Source: Utricularia gibba
Taxonomy: Eukaryota > Streptophyta > Magnoliopsida > Lamiales > Lentibulariaceae
Assembly (NCBI GenBank): GCA_002189035.1
Contig: NEEC01000041.1
Span: forward strand, 78,719-142,718
Length of the DNA stretch: 64,000 nucleotides
Reading direction: 5' to 3'
The notes under the pieces were generated by a model. The model made no database searches and had not been told where the DNA came from. It worked only from the letters and a program-made list of their open reading frames with translations. The position numbers and the translations under genes were made by a program. Position 1 is the stretch's first letter, and every line of letters starts with the position of its first letter. This document shows positions 1 to 13,356 of this stretch, one piece after another.

Positions 1-850
1 TCGTTCCGAGCCGGTCTTCTTTCGTTTGAGAACTTGTTCGTCCGATGCTCGAAAGATTGCCTTATATTAGCCTTTGTGCAACGAAGTGGCCGTTCGCGAC
101 GACTCGGGACACCCGACTCGATGCGAATGTGATTTTTGGTGTCGAGATGACTTGATGCCATGGGTGTGTCCCTAGCCACAACCTCATGGTGGCCTCGTGC
201 ACTCTTCGGTATCGAGTGGATATCTTGCACAATGCTCGAAAGATAGCCTTATATTAGCCTTAGATGTGCAACGAAGTGGCCACCACGTTCGCGACGATGC
301 GACTCGGACACCCGACTCGATGCGAATGTGATTTTCGGCATGCAAGACATATGTATTTCATGGGACGATGTGAAATATTTCTTCATTTCGAGAGAATCTT
401 ATTCGTCCATGAGGTTGAGGTCCCTGCTCGAAAGATTGCCTTATATTAGCCTTCAGATGTGCAACGAAGTGGCCACCGTGCGACTTCGCGACTCTTCGGA
501 TGATCACCATGGATATCGTGCAATCGAATGTGTGATGAGTCATGTTGCACATATCATAAGACATATTCCGAGCCGACTTCTGTTCGATGTTGAGATTTGT
601 ATCGTCCGATGCCATGGGTGTGTCCCTAGCCACAACAAATGCTCGTGCACTCATTCGGTATAGTTATAAGATCTTGCAAACGATGCGACTCGGGACACAC
701 TCATGCGAATTGCGCACATATGCATACGACGTTTCGAAGACTCCGATCGAGTGGATATCTTGCAAATGGTGATTTCGGCGATGTGAGAGACTTGTTCGTC
801 CGAGAGAGGCACATGGGACGAAAGATTTTGTGATTCTTATATTTCATGCC
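1..850 (+). repeat. Irregular satellite segment at the left edge
   Basis: Pieces of the unit are present in the right order but with many omissions. The first unit lacks the GAGGAGGCACAA word (about 40-50), the next jumps from GGATATCTTGCAC straight to ATGCTCGAAAG near 230, and 660-835 contains rearranged words such as TCGAGTGGATATC beside TTTCGGCGATGTG. One nearly normal stretch lies at about 250-390. The only unit-start word is at 540, with a TATCAT-type continuation. A CAG variant before ATGTGCAAC occurs near 452, far from the other CAG units. No gene is visible. Confidence 0.9.
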
Positions 851-2910
851 GCAGATGCATGGGTGTGTCCCTAGCCACAACCTCATGGTGGCCTCGTGCA
901 CTCTTCGGTATCGAGTGGATATCTTGCAAATGGTGATGAGTCATGTTGCACATAGCATACCGTTTCGAAGCTCGTTCCGAGCCGGTCTTCTTTCGTGTTG
1001 AGAACTTGTTCGTCGAGGAGGCACAAATGCTCGAAAGATTGCCTTATATTAGCCTTACAACGAAGTGGCCATTCGCGAATGCGACTCGGACACCCGACTC
1101 GATGCGAATGTGATTTTCGGCATGCAACCATTGATATGGGATGAATGTGGAATATTTGTTCGAGATGATCATTTAAGATGCCATGGGACTCGATGAGCCA
1201 CAACCAAGACGCCTCGTGGGACTCTTCGGTATCGAGTGATATCTTGCAAATGGTGATGAGTCATGTTGCACATATCATACCGTTTCGAAGCTCGTTCCGA
1301 GCCGGTCTTCTTTCGTGTTGAGAACTTGTTCGTCCGAGGAGGCACAAATGCTCGAAGTTTGCCTTATATTAGCCTTAAGATGTGCAACGAAGTGGCCACA
1401 ACGTTCGCGACGATGCGACTCGGGACACCCGACTCGATGCGAATGTGATTTTCGGCATGCAAGACATATGTATTTCATGGGACGATGTGAATTTGGATTT
1501 CGAGATGATCATTTAAGATGCCATGGGTGTGTCCCTAGCCACAACCTCATGGTGGCCTCGTGCACTCTTCGGTATCGAGTGGATATCTTGCAAATGGTGA
1601 TGAGTCATGTTGCACATAGCATACCGTTTCGAAGCTCGTTCCGAGCCGGTCTTCTTTCGTGTTGAGAACTTGTTCGTCCGAGGAGGCACAAATGCTCGAA
1701 AGATTGCCTTATATTAGCCTTAGATGTGCAACGAAGTGTTCGCGACGATGCGACTCGGGACACCCGACTCGATGCGAATGTGATTTTCGGCATGCAAGAC
1801 ATATGTATTTCATGGGACGATGTGAAATTTGGATTTCGAGATGATCATTTAAGATGCCATGGGTGTGTCCCTAGCCACAACCTCATGGTGGCCTCGTGCA
1901 CTCTTCGGTATCGAGTGGATATCTTGCAAATGGTGATGAGTCATGTTGCACATAGCATACCGTTTCGAAGCTCGTTCCGAGCCGGTCTTCTTTCGTGTTG
2001 AGAACTTGTTCGAGGAGGCACAAATGCTCGAAAGATTGCCTTATATTAGCCTTAGATGTGCAACGAAGTGGCCACACGTTCGCGACGATGCGACTCGGGA
2101 CACCCGACTCGATGCGAATGTGATTTTCGGCATGCAAGACATATGTATTTCATGGGACGATGTGAAATTTGGATTTCGAGATGATCATTTAAGATGCCAT
2201 GGGTGTGTCCCTAGCCACAACCTCATGGTGGCCTCGTGCACTCTTCGGTATCGAGTGGATATCTTGCAAATGGTGATGAGTCATGTTGCACATAGCATAC
2301 CGTTTCGAAGCTCGTTCCGAGCCGGTCTTCTTTCGTGTTGAGAACTTGTTCGTCCGAGGAGGCACAAATGCTCGAAAGATTGCCTTATATTAGCCGATGT
2401 GCAACGAAGTGGCCACCACGTTCGCGACGATGCGACTCGGGACACCGACTCGATGCCATGCAAGACATATGTATTTCATGGGACGATCGAGATGATCATT
2501 TAAGATGCCATGGGTGTGTCCCTAGCCACAACCTCATGGTGGCCTCGTGCACTCTTCGGTATCGAGTGGATATCTTGCAAACGGTGATGAGTCATGTTGC
2601 ACATAGAGCCGGTCTCTTTCGTGTTGAGAACTTGTTCGTCCGAGGAGGCACAAATGCTCGAAAGATTGCCTTATATTAGCCTTAAGATGTGCAACGAAGT
2701 GGCCACCACGTTCGCGACGATGCGACTCGGGACACCCGACTCGATGCGAATGTGATTTTCATGCAAGACATATGTATTTCATGGGACGATGTGAAATTTG
2801 GATTTCGAGATGATCATTTAAGATGCCATGGGTGTGTCCCTAGCCACAACCTCATGGTGGCCTCGTGCACTCTTCGGTATCGAGTGGATATCTTGCAAAT
2901 GGTGATGAGT
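851..2910 (+). repeat. Moderately regular satellite block
   Basis: Unit starts are at 941, 1261, 1605, 1941, 2281, 2592 and 2910. Spacings of 311-344 bp reflect small deletions. The unit at 941 has an altered stretch at about 1125-1215 (CATTGATATGGGATG, then GGACTCGATGAGCC). The unit at 1605 lacks GGCCACCA before TTCGCG. The unit at 1941 lacks TCCG in the GTTCGTCCGAGGAGG word (near 2011), a private deletion seen again near 4316. The unit at 2281 is shortened at GATGCCATGCAAG. No gene is visible. Confidence 0.93.
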
Positions 2911-3228
2911 CATGTTGCACATATCATATCAAGCTCGTGCTCCGAGTGTGTCTTCTTTCGTGTGTGAGGCTCGTGCAGGAGGCGAGTGCTCGAAGATTGC
3001 CTTATATTAGCCTTAGATGTGCAACGAAGTGGCGTTCGCGACGATGCGACTCGGGACACCGACTCGATGCGAATGTGCGGCATGCAAGACATATGTATTT
3101 CATGGACGATGTGAATATTTGGATTCGAGATGATCATTTAAGATGCCATGGGTGTGTCCTAGCCACAACCTCATGGTGGCCTCGTGCACTCTTCGGTATC
3201 GAGTGGATATCTTGCAAATGGTGATGAG
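2911..3228 (+). repeat. Diverged satellite unit
   Basis: After the unit-start word this copy reads ATATCATATCAAGCTCGTGC and then GAGTGTGTCTTC and GTGTGAGGCTCGTGCAGG, departing strongly from the consensus over about 80 bp before returning to it at CTTATATTAGCC. The remainder has small losses (GAAGTGGCGTTCGCG, GTGCGGCATGC, GTGTCCTAGCC). It resembles the scrambled units farther right more than its neighbours. Confidence 0.85.
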
Positions 3229-4586
3229 TCATGTTGCACATAGCATACCGTTTCGAAGCTCGTTCCGAGAGAACTTGTTCGTCCGAGGAGGCACAAATGC
3301 TCGAAAGATTGCCTTATATTAGCCTTAAGATGTGCAACGAAGTGGCCACCACGTTCGCGACGATGCGACTCGGGACACCCGACTCGATGCGAATGTGATT
3401 TTCGGCATGCAAGACATATGTATTTCATGGGACGATGTGAATATTTGGATTTCGAGATGATCATTTAAGATGCCATGGGTGTGTCCCTAGCCACAACCTC
3501 ATGGTGGCCTCGTGCACTCTTCGGTATCGAGTGGATATCTTGCAAAGGTGATGAGTCATGTTGCACATAGCATACCGTTTCGAAGCTCGTTCCGAGCCGG
3601 TCTTCTTTCGTGTTGAGAACTTGTTCGTCCGAGGAGGCACAAATGCTCGAAAGATTGCCTTATATTAGCCTTAAGATGTGCAACGAAGTGGCCACACGTT
3701 CGCGACGATGCGACTCGGGACACCCGACTCGATGCGAATGTGATTTTCGGCATGCAAGACATATGTATTTCATGGGACGATGTGAATATTTGGATTTCGA
3801 GATGATCATTTAAGATGCCATGGGTGTGTCCCTAGCCACAACCTCATGGTGGCCTCGTGCACTCTTCGGTATCGAGTGGATATCTTGCAAACGGTGATGA
3901 GTCATGTTGCACATAGCATACCGTTTCGAAGCTCGTTCCGAGCCGGTCTTCTTTCGTGTTGAGAACTTGTTCGTCCGAGGAGGCACAAATGCTCGAAAGA
4001 TTGCCTTATATTAGCCTTAAGATGTGCAACGAAGTGGCCACACGTTCGCGACGATGCGACTCGGGACACCGACTCGATGCGAATGTGATTTTCGGCATGC
4101 AAGACATATGTATTTCATGGGACGATGTGAAATTTTGGATTTCGAGATGATCATTTAAGATGCCATGGGTGTGTCCTAGCCACAACCTCATGGTGGCCTC
4201 GTGCACTCTTCGGTATCGAGTGGATATCTTGCAAATGGTGATGAGTCATGTTGCACATAGCATACCGTTTCGAAGCTCGTTCCGAGCCGGTCTTCTTTCG
4301 TGTTGAGAACTTGTTCGAGGAGGCACAAATGCTCGAAAGATTGCCTTATATTAGCCTTAGATGTGCAACGAAGTGGCCACACGTTCGCGACGATGCGACT
4401 CGGGACACCCGACTCGATGCGAATGTGATTTTCGGCATGCAAGACATATGTATTTCATGGGACGATGTGAATATTTGGATTTCGAGATGATCATTTAAGA
4501 TGCCATGGGTGTGTCCCTAGCCACAACCTCATGGTGGCCTCGTGCACTCTTCGGTATCGAGTGGATATCTTGCAAATGGTGATGAG
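3229..4586 (+). repeat. Regular satellite units with a shared private deletion
   Basis: Unit starts are 3229, 3556, 3902 and 4246. The first lacks GCCGGTCTTCTTTCGTGTT between CCGA and GAGAACTTG. The unit at 4246 carries the same TCCG deletion as the unit at 1941, together with TAG and CCACACG variants, and the two copies match closely over about 250 bp. This indicates copying of a unit, or gene conversion, across about 2.3 kb. Confidence 0.93.
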
Positions 4587-5305
4587 TCATGTTGCACATA
4601 GCATACCGTTTCGAAGCTCGTTCCGAGCCGGTCTTCTTTCGTGTTGAGAACTTGTTCGTCCGAGGAGGCACAAATGCTCGAAAGATTGCCTTATATTAGC
4701 CTTAAGATGTGCAACGAAGTGGCCACACGTTCGCGACGATGCGACTCGGGACACCGACTCGATGCGAATGTGATTTTCGGCATGCAAGACATATGTATTT
4801 CATGGGACGATGTGAAGTCATTTGCACATAGCATTTCGAGATGATCATTTAAGATGCCATGGGTGTGTCCCTAGCCACAACCTCATGGTGGCCTCGTGCA
4901 CTCTTCGGTATCGAGTGGATATCTTGCAAACGGTGATGAGTCATGTTGCACATATCATACCGTTTCGAAGCTCGTTCCGAGCCGGTCTTCTTTCGTGTTG
5001 AGAACTTGTTCGTCCGAGGAGGCACAAATGCTCGAAAGATTGCCTTATATTAGCCTTAGATGATGTGCAACGAAGTGGCCACAAGACGTTCGCGACGATG
5101 CGACTCGGGACACCTTGCAAATGACTCGATGCGAATGTGATTTTCGGCATGCAAGACATATGTATTTCATGGGACGATGTGAATATTTGGATTATGTATT
5201 TCGAGATGATCATTTAAGATGCCATGGGTGTGTCCCTAGCCACAACCTCATGGTGGCCTCGTGCACTCTTCGGTATCGAGTGGATATCTTGCAAACGGTG
5301 ATGAG
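4587..5305 (+). repeat. Two satellite units with templated insertions
   Basis: In the unit at 4587 the GAATATTTGGATTTCGAG segment is replaced near 4814 by GTCATTTGCACATAGCATTTC, which contains a word (GCACATAGCAT) belonging to another part of the unit. The unit at 4941 has TAGATGATGTGCAAC near 5058, CCACAAGACG near 5090, an extra TTGCAAATGA at about 5114 copied from the TCTTGCAAATGG word, and GGATTATGTATTTCGAG near 5190. The inserted bases match unit words from elsewhere, as expected of template switching or misassembled reads. Confidence 0.88.
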
Positions 5306-7543
5306 TCATGTTGCACATAGCATACCGTTTCGAAGCTCGTTCCGAGCCGGTCTTCTTTCGTGTTGAGAACTTGTTCGTCCGAGGAGGCACAAATGCTCGA
5401 AAGATTGCCTTATATTAGCCTTAAGATGTGCAACGAAGTGGCCACAACGTTCGCGACGATGCGACTCGGGACACCCGACTCGATGCGAATGTGATTTTCG
5501 GCATGCAAGACATATGTATTTCATGGGACGATGTGAATATTTGGATTTCGAGATGATCATTTAAGATGCCATGGGTGTGTCCCTAGCCACAACCTCATGG
5601 TGGCCTCGTGCACTCTTCGGTATTTATCTTGCAAACGGTGATGAGTCATGTTGCACATAGCATACCGTTTCGAAGCTGTTCCGAGCCGGTCTTCTTTCGT
5701 GTTGAGAACTTGTTCGTCCGAGGAGGCACAAATGCTCGAAAGATTGCCTTATATTTAGCCTTAAGATGTGCAACGAAGTGGCCACACGTTCGCGACGATG
5801 CGACTCGGGACACCCGACTCGATGCGAATGTGATTTTCGGCATGCAAGACATATGTATTTCATGGGACGATGTGAATATTTGGATTTCGAGATGATCATT
5901 TAAGATGCCATGGGTGTGTCCCTAGCCACAACCTCATGGTGGCCTCGTGCACTCTTCGGTATCGAGTGGATATCTTGCAAATGTGATGAGTCATGTTGCA
6001 CATAGCATACCGTTTCGAAGCTCGTTCCGAGCCGGTCTTCTTTCGTGTTGAGAACTTGTTCGTCCGAGGAGGCACAAATGCTCGAAAGATTGCCTTATAT
6101 TAGCCTTACGATGCGACTCGGGACACCGACTCGATGCGAATGTGATTTTCGGCATGCAAGACATATGTATTTCATGGGACGATGTGAATATTTGGATTTC
6201 GCATTTAAGATGCCATGGGTGTGTCCCTAGCCACAACCTCATGGTGGCGACTCTTCGGTATCGAGTGGATATCTTGCAAACGGTGATGAGTCATGTTGCA
6301 CATATCATACCGTTTCGAAGCTCGTTCCGAGCCGGTCTTCTTTCGTGTTGAGAACAGGAGGCACAAATGCAAAGATTGCCTTATATTAGTTAAGATGTGC
6401 AACGAAGTGGCCACAACGTTCGCGACGATGCGACTCGGGACACCCGACTCGATGCGAATGTGATTTTCGGCATGCAAGACATATGTATTTCGACGATGTG
6501 AATATTTGGATTTCGAGATGATCATTTAAGATGCCATGGGTGTGTCCCTAGCCACAACCTCATGGTGGCCTCGTGCACTCTTCGGTATCGAGTGGATATC
6601 TTGCAAACGGTGATGAGTCATGTTGCACATAGCATACCGTTTCGAAGCTCGTTCCGAGCCGTCTTCTTTCGTGTTGAGAACTTGTTCGTCCGAGGAGGCA
6701 CAAATGCTCGAAAGATTGCCTTATATTAGCCTTAAGATGTGCAACGAAGTGGCGAACTCGGGACACCCGACGATGCGTGTGATTTTCGGCATGAAGACAT
6801 ATGTATTTCATGGGACGATGTGAAATTTTGGATTTCGAGATTCATTTAAGATGCGGGTGTGTCCCTAGCCACAACCTCATGGTGGCCTCGTGCACTCTTC
6901 GGTATCGAGTGGATATCTTGCAAATGGTGATGAGTCATGTTGCACATAGCATACCGTTTCGAAGCTCGTTCCGAGCCGGTCTTCTTTCGTGTTGAGAACT
7001 GCGTCCGAAGGCACAAATGAAAGATTGCCTTATATTAGCCTTATGTGCAACGAAGTGGCCACAACGTTCGCGACGATTCGGACACCCGACTCGAATGTGA
7101 TTTTCGGCATGCAAGACATATGTATTTCATGGGACGATGTGAAATTTTGGATTTCGAGATGATCATTTAAGATGCCATGGGTGTGTCCCTAGCCACAACC
7201 TGGTGGCCTCGTGCAATCGAGTGGATTTTGCAAATGGTGATGAGTCATGTTGCACATAGCATACCGTTTCGAAGCTCGTTCCGAGCCGGTCTTCTTTCGT
7301 GTTGAGAACTTGTTCGTCCGAGGAGGCACAAATGCTCGAAAGATTGCCTTATATTAGATGGCCACCACGTTCGCGACGATGCGACTCGGGACACCGACTC
7401 GATGCGAATGTGATTTTCGGCATGCAAGACATATGTATTTCATGGGACGATGTGAAGATGCCATGGGTGTGTCCTAGCCACAACCTCATGGTGGCCTCGT
7501 GCACTCTTCGGTATCGAGTGGATATCTTGCAAACGGTGATGAG
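5306..7543 (+). repeat. Satellite units with many small deletions
   Basis: Unit starts are 5306, 5646, 5991, 6291, 6618, 6945 and 7245. The first two are near normal, although the unit before 5646 lacks CGAGTGGA near 5624. The unit at 5991 loses about 33 bp between GCCTTA and CGATGCG (6108). Units at 6291, 6618 and 6945 show losses such as GAACAGGAGG (6352), GTGGCGAACTCGG (6750) and GAACTGCGTCCG (6995). The unit at 7245 lacks CCTTAAGATGTGCAACGAAG around 7358. All remain alignable end to end. Confidence 0.92.
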
Positions 7544-10500
7544 TCATGTTGCACATAGCATACCGTTTCGAAGCTCGTTCCGAGCCGGTCTACTTTCGTG
7601 TTGAGAACTTGTTCGTCCGAGGAGGCACAAATGCTCGAAAGATTGCCTTATATTAGCCTTAAGATGTGCAACGAAGTGGCCACAACGTTCGCGACGATGC
7701 GACTCGGGACACCCGACTCGATGCGAATGTGATTTTCGGCATGCAAGACATATGTATTTCATGGGACGATGTGAATATTTGGATTTCGAGATGATCATTT
7801 AAGATGCCATGGGTGTGTCCCTAGCCACAACCTCATGGTGGCCTCGTGCACTCTTCGGTATCGAGTGGATATCTTGCAAATGGTGATGAGTCATGTTGCA
7901 CATAGCATACCGTTTCGAAGCTCGTTCCGAGCCGGTCTTCTTTCGTGTTGAGAACTTGTTCGTCCGAGGAGGCACAAATGCTCGAAGATTGCCTTATATT
8001 AGCCTTAAGATGTGCAACGAAGGGCCACCACGTTCGCGACGATGCGACTCGGGACACCCGACTCGATGCGAATGTGATTTTCGGCATGCAAGACATATGT
8101 ATTTCATGGACGATGTGAAATTTTGGATTTCGAGATGATCATTTAAGATGCCATGGGTGTGTCCCTAGCCACAACCTCATGGTGGCCTCGTGCACTCTTC
8201 GGTATCGAGTGGATATCTTGCAAATGGTGATGAGTCATGTTGCACATAGCATACCGTTTCGAAGCTCGTTCCGAGCCGGTCTTCTTTCGTGTTGAGAACT
8301 TGTTCGTCCGAGGAGGCACAAATGCTCGAAAGATTGCCTTATATTAGCCTTAAGATGTGCAACGAAGTGGCCACCACGTTCGCGACGATGCGACTCGGGA
8401 CACCGACTCGATGCGAATGTGATTTTCGGCATGCAAGACATATGTATTTCATGGGACGATGTGAATATTTGGATTTCGAGATGATCATTTAAGATGCCAT
8501 GGGTGTGTCCCTAGCCACAACCTCATGGTGGCCTCGTGCACTCTTCGGTATCGAGTGGATATCTTGCAAATGGTGATGAGTCATGTTGCACATAGCATAC
8601 CGTTTCGAAGCTCGTTCCGAGCCGGTCTTCTTTCGTGTTGAGAACTTGTTCGTCCGAGGAGGCACAAATGCTCGAAAGATTGCCTTATATTAGCCTTAAG
8701 ATGTGCAACGAAGTGGCCACAACGTTCGCGACGATGCGACTCGGACACCGACTCGATGCGAATGTGATTTTCGGCATGCAAGACATATGTATTTCATGGG
8801 ACGATGTGAATATTTGGATTTCGAGATGATCATTTAAGATGCCATGGGTGTGTCCCTAGCCACAACCTCATGGTGGCCTCGTGCACTCTTCGGTATCGAG
8901 TGGATATCTTGCAAACGGTGATGAGTCATGTTGCACATATCATACCGTTTCGAAGCTCGTTCCGAGCCGTCTTCTTTCGTGTTGAGAACTTGTTCGTCCG
9001 AGGAGGCACAAATGCTCGAAAGATTGCCTTATATTAGCCTTAAGATGTGCAACGAAGTGGCCACCACGTTCGCGACGATGCGACTCGGGACACCCGACTC
9101 GATGCGAATGTGATTTTCGGCATGCAAGACATATGTATTTCATGGGACGATGTGAATATTTGGATTTCGAGATGATCATTTAAGATGCCATGGGTGTGTC
9201 CCTAGCCACAACCTCATGGTGGCCTCGTGCACTCTTCGGTATCGAGTGGATATCTTGCAAATGGTGATGAGTCATGTTGCACAGCATACCGTTTCGAAGC
9301 TCGTTCCGAGCCGGTCTTCTTTCGTGTTGAGAACTTGTTCGTCCGAGGAGGCACAAATGCTCGAAAGATTGCCTTATATTAGCCTTAAGATGTGCAACGA
9401 AAGTGGCCACCACGTTCGCGACGATGCGACTCGGGACACCCGACTCGATGTGTTTTCGGCATGCAAGACATATGTATTTCATGGGACGATGTGAATATTT
9501 GGATTTCGAGATGATCATTTAAGATGCCATGGGTGTGTCCCTAGCCACAACCTCATGGTGGCCTCGTGCACTCTTCGGTATCGAGTGGATATCTTGCAAA
9601 TGGTGATGAGTCATGTTGCACATAGCATACCGTTTCGAAGCTCGTTCCGAGCCGGTCTTCTTTCGTGTTGAGAACTTGTTCGTCCGAGGAGGCACAAATG
9701 CTCGAAAGATTGCCTTATATTAGCCTTAAGATGTGCAACGAAGTGGCCACAACGTTCGCGACGATGCGACTCGGGACCCCGACTCGATGCGAATGTGATT
9801 TTCGGCATGCAAGACATATGTATTTCATGGGACGATGTGAAATTTTTGATTTCGAGATGATCATTTAAGATGCCATGGGTGTGTCCCTAGCCACAACCTC
9901 ATGGTGGCCTCGTGCACTCTTCGGTATCGAGTGGATATCTTGCAAATGGTGATGAGTCATGTTGCACATAGCATACCGTTTCGAAGCTCGTTCCGAGCCG
10001 GTCTTCTTTCGTGTTGAGAACTTGTTCGTCCGAGGAGGCACAAATGCTCGAAAGATTGCCTTATATTAGCCTTAGATGTGCAACGAAGTGGCCACAACGT
10101 TCGCGACGATGCGACTCGGGACACCCGACTCGATGCGAATGTGATTTTCGGCATGCAAGACATATGTATTTCATGGACGATGTGAATATTTGATTTCGAG
10201 ATGATCATTTAAGATGCATGGGTGTGTCCCTAGCCACAACCTCATGGTGGCCTCGTGCACTCTTCGGTATCGAGTGGATATCTTGCAAACGGTGATGAGT
10301 CATGTTGCACATCGTTCCGAGCCGGTCTCTTTCGTGTTGAGAACTTGTTCGAAGCACAAATGCTCGAAAGATTGCCTTATATTAGCCTTAAGATGCAACG
10401 AAGTGGCCACAACGTTCGCGACGATGCGACTCGGGACACCCGACTCGATGCGAATGTGATTTTCGGCATGCAAGACATATGTTTTTCATGGGACGATGTG

Positions 10501-13356
10501 AATATTTGGATTTCGAGATGATCATTTAAGATGCCATGGGTGTGTCCCTAGCCACAACCTCATGGTGGCCTCGTGCACTCTTCGGTATCGAGTGGATATC
10601 TTGCAAACGGTGATGAGTCATGTTGCACATATCATACCGTTTCGAAGCTCGTTCCGAGCCGGTCTTCTTTCGTGTTGAGAACTTGTTCGTCCGAGGAGGC
10701 ACAAATGCTCGAAGATTGCCTTATATTAGCCTTAAGATGTGCAACGAAGTGGCCACCACGTTCGCGACGATGCGACTCGGGACACCCGACTCGATGCGAA
10801 TGTGATTTTCGGCATGCAAGACATATGTATTTCATGGGACGATGTGAATATTTGGATTTCGAGATGATCATTTAAGATGCCATGGGTGTGTCCCTAGCCA
10901 CAACCTCATGGTGGCCTCGTGCACTCTTCGGTATCGAGTGGATATCTTGCAAACGGTGATGAGTCATGTTGCACATAGCATACCGTTTCGAAGCTCGTTC
11001 CGAGCCGGTCTTCTTTCGTGTTGAGAACTTGTTCGTCCGAGGAGGCACAAATGCTCGAAAGATTGCCTTATATTAGCCTTAAGATGTGCAACGAAGTGGC
11101 CACCACGTTCGCGACGATGCGACTCGGGACACCCGACTCGATGCGAATGTGATTTTCGGCATGCAAGACATATGTATTTCATGGGACGATGTGAATTTGG
11201 ATTTCGAGATGATCATTTAAGATGCCATGGGTGTGTCCCTAGCCACAACCTCATGGTGGCCTCGTGCACTCTTCGGTATCGAGTGGATATCTTGCAAATG
11301 GTGATGAGTCATGTTGCACATAGCATACCGTTTCGAAGCTCGTTCCGAGCCGGTCTTCTTTCGTGTTGAGAACTTGTTCGTCCGAGGAGGCACAAATGCT
11401 CGAAAGATTGCCTTATATTAGCCTTAAGATGTGCAACGAAGTGGCCACCACGTTCGCGACGATGCGACTCGGGACACCCGACTCGATGCGAATGTGATTT
11501 TCGGCATGCAAGACATATGTATTTCATGGGACGATGTGAATATTTGGATTTCGAGATGATCATTTAAGATGCCATGGGTGTGTCCCTAGCCACAACCTCA
11601 TGTGGCCTCGTGCACTCTTCGGTATCGAGTGGATATCTTGCAAACGGTGATGAGTCATGTTGCACATATCATACCGTTTCGAAGCTCGTTCCGAGCCGGT
11701 CTTCTTTCGTGTTGAGAACTTGTTCGTCCGAGGAGGCACAAATGCTCGAAAGATTGCCTTATATTAGCCTTAAGATGTGCAACGAAGTGGCCACAACGTT
11801 CGCGACGATGCGACTCGGGACACCGACTCGATGCGAATGTGATTTTCGGCATGCAAGACATATGTATTTCATGGGACGATGTGAAATTTTGGATTTCGAG
11901 ATGATCATTTAAGATGCCATGGGTGTGTCCCTAGCCACAACCTCATGGTGGCCTCGTGCACTCTTCGGTATCGAGTGGATATCTTGCAAACGGTGATGAG
12001 TCATGTTGCACATATCATACCGTTTCGAAGCTCGTTCCGAGCCGGTCTTCTTTCGTGTTGAGAACTTGTTCGTCCGAGGAGGCACAAATGCTCGAAAGAT
12101 TGCCTTATATTAGCCTTAAGATGTGCAACGAAGTGGCCACAACGTTCGCGACGATGCGACTCGGGACACCCGACGATGCGAATGTGATTTTCGGCATGCA
12201 AGACATATGTATTTCATGGGACGATGTGAATATTTGGATTTCGAGATGATCATTTAAGATGCCATGGGTGTGTCCCTAGCCACAACCTCATGGTGGCCTC
12301 GTGCACTCTTCGGTATCGAGTGGATATCTTGCAAACGGTGATGAGTCATGTTGCACATATATACCGTTTCGAAGCTCGTTCCGAGCCGGTCTTCTTTCGT
12401 GTTGAGACTTGTTCGTCCGAGAGGCACAAATGCTCGAAAGATTGCCTTATATTAGCCTTAAGATGTGCAACGAAGTGGCCACCACGTTCGCGACGATGCG
12501 ACTCGGGACACCCGACTCGATGCGAATGTGATTTTCGGCATGCAAGACATATGTATTTCATGGGACGATGTGAATATTTGATTTCGAGATGATCATTTAA
12601 GATGCCATGGGTGTGTCCTAGCCACAACCTCATGGTGGCCTCGTGCACTCTTCGGTATCGAGTGGATATCTTGCAAATGGTGATGAGTCATGTTGCACAT
12701 AGCGTTCCGAGCCGTCTACTTTTCGTGTTGAGAACTTGTTCGTCCGAGGAGGGCTGCTCGAAAGATTGCCTTATATTAGCCTTAGATGTGCAACGAAGTG
12801 GCCACACGTTCGCGACGATGCGACTCGGGACACCCGACTCGATGCGAATGTGATTTTCGGCATGCAAGACATATGTATTTCATGGGACGATGTGAATATT
12901 TGGATTTCGAGATGATCATTTAAGATGCCATGGGTGTGTCCCTAGCCACAACCTCATGGTGGCCTCGTGCACTCTTCGGTATCGAGTGGATATCTTGCAA
13001 ACGGTGATGAGTCATGTTGCACATAGCATACCGTTTCGAAGCTCGTTCGAGCCGGTCTTCTTTCGTGTTGAGAACTTGTTCGTCCGAGGAGGCACAAATG
13101 CTCGAAAGATTGCCTTATATTAGCCTTAAGATGTGCAACGAAGTGGCCACACGTTCGCGACGATGCGACTCGGGACACCCGACTCGATGCGAATGTGATT
13201 TTCGGCATGCAAGACATATGTATTTCATGGGACGATGTGAATATTTGGATTTCGAGATGATCATTTAAGATGCCATGGGTGTGTCCCTAGCCACAACCTC
13301 ATGGTGGCCTCGTGCACTCTTCGGTATCGAGTGGATATCTTGCAAACGGTGATGAG
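7544..13356 (+). repeat. Regular satellite block
   Basis: Unit starts are 7544, 7891, 8235, 8581, 8926, 9272, 9611, 9957, 10300, 10618, 10964, 11309, 11655, 12001, 12346, 12688 and 13012. Most spacings are 340-347 bp. Short units at 10300 and 12688 have lost bases after the unit-start word; at 12702 the unit jumps from TAGC to GTTCCGAGCC. The AAACGG plus TATCAT haplotype appears at 8926, 10618, 11655, 12001 and 12346, three of these in a row. TCTACTTTCG replaces TCTTCTTTCG near 7590. No gene is visible. Confidence 0.96.
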
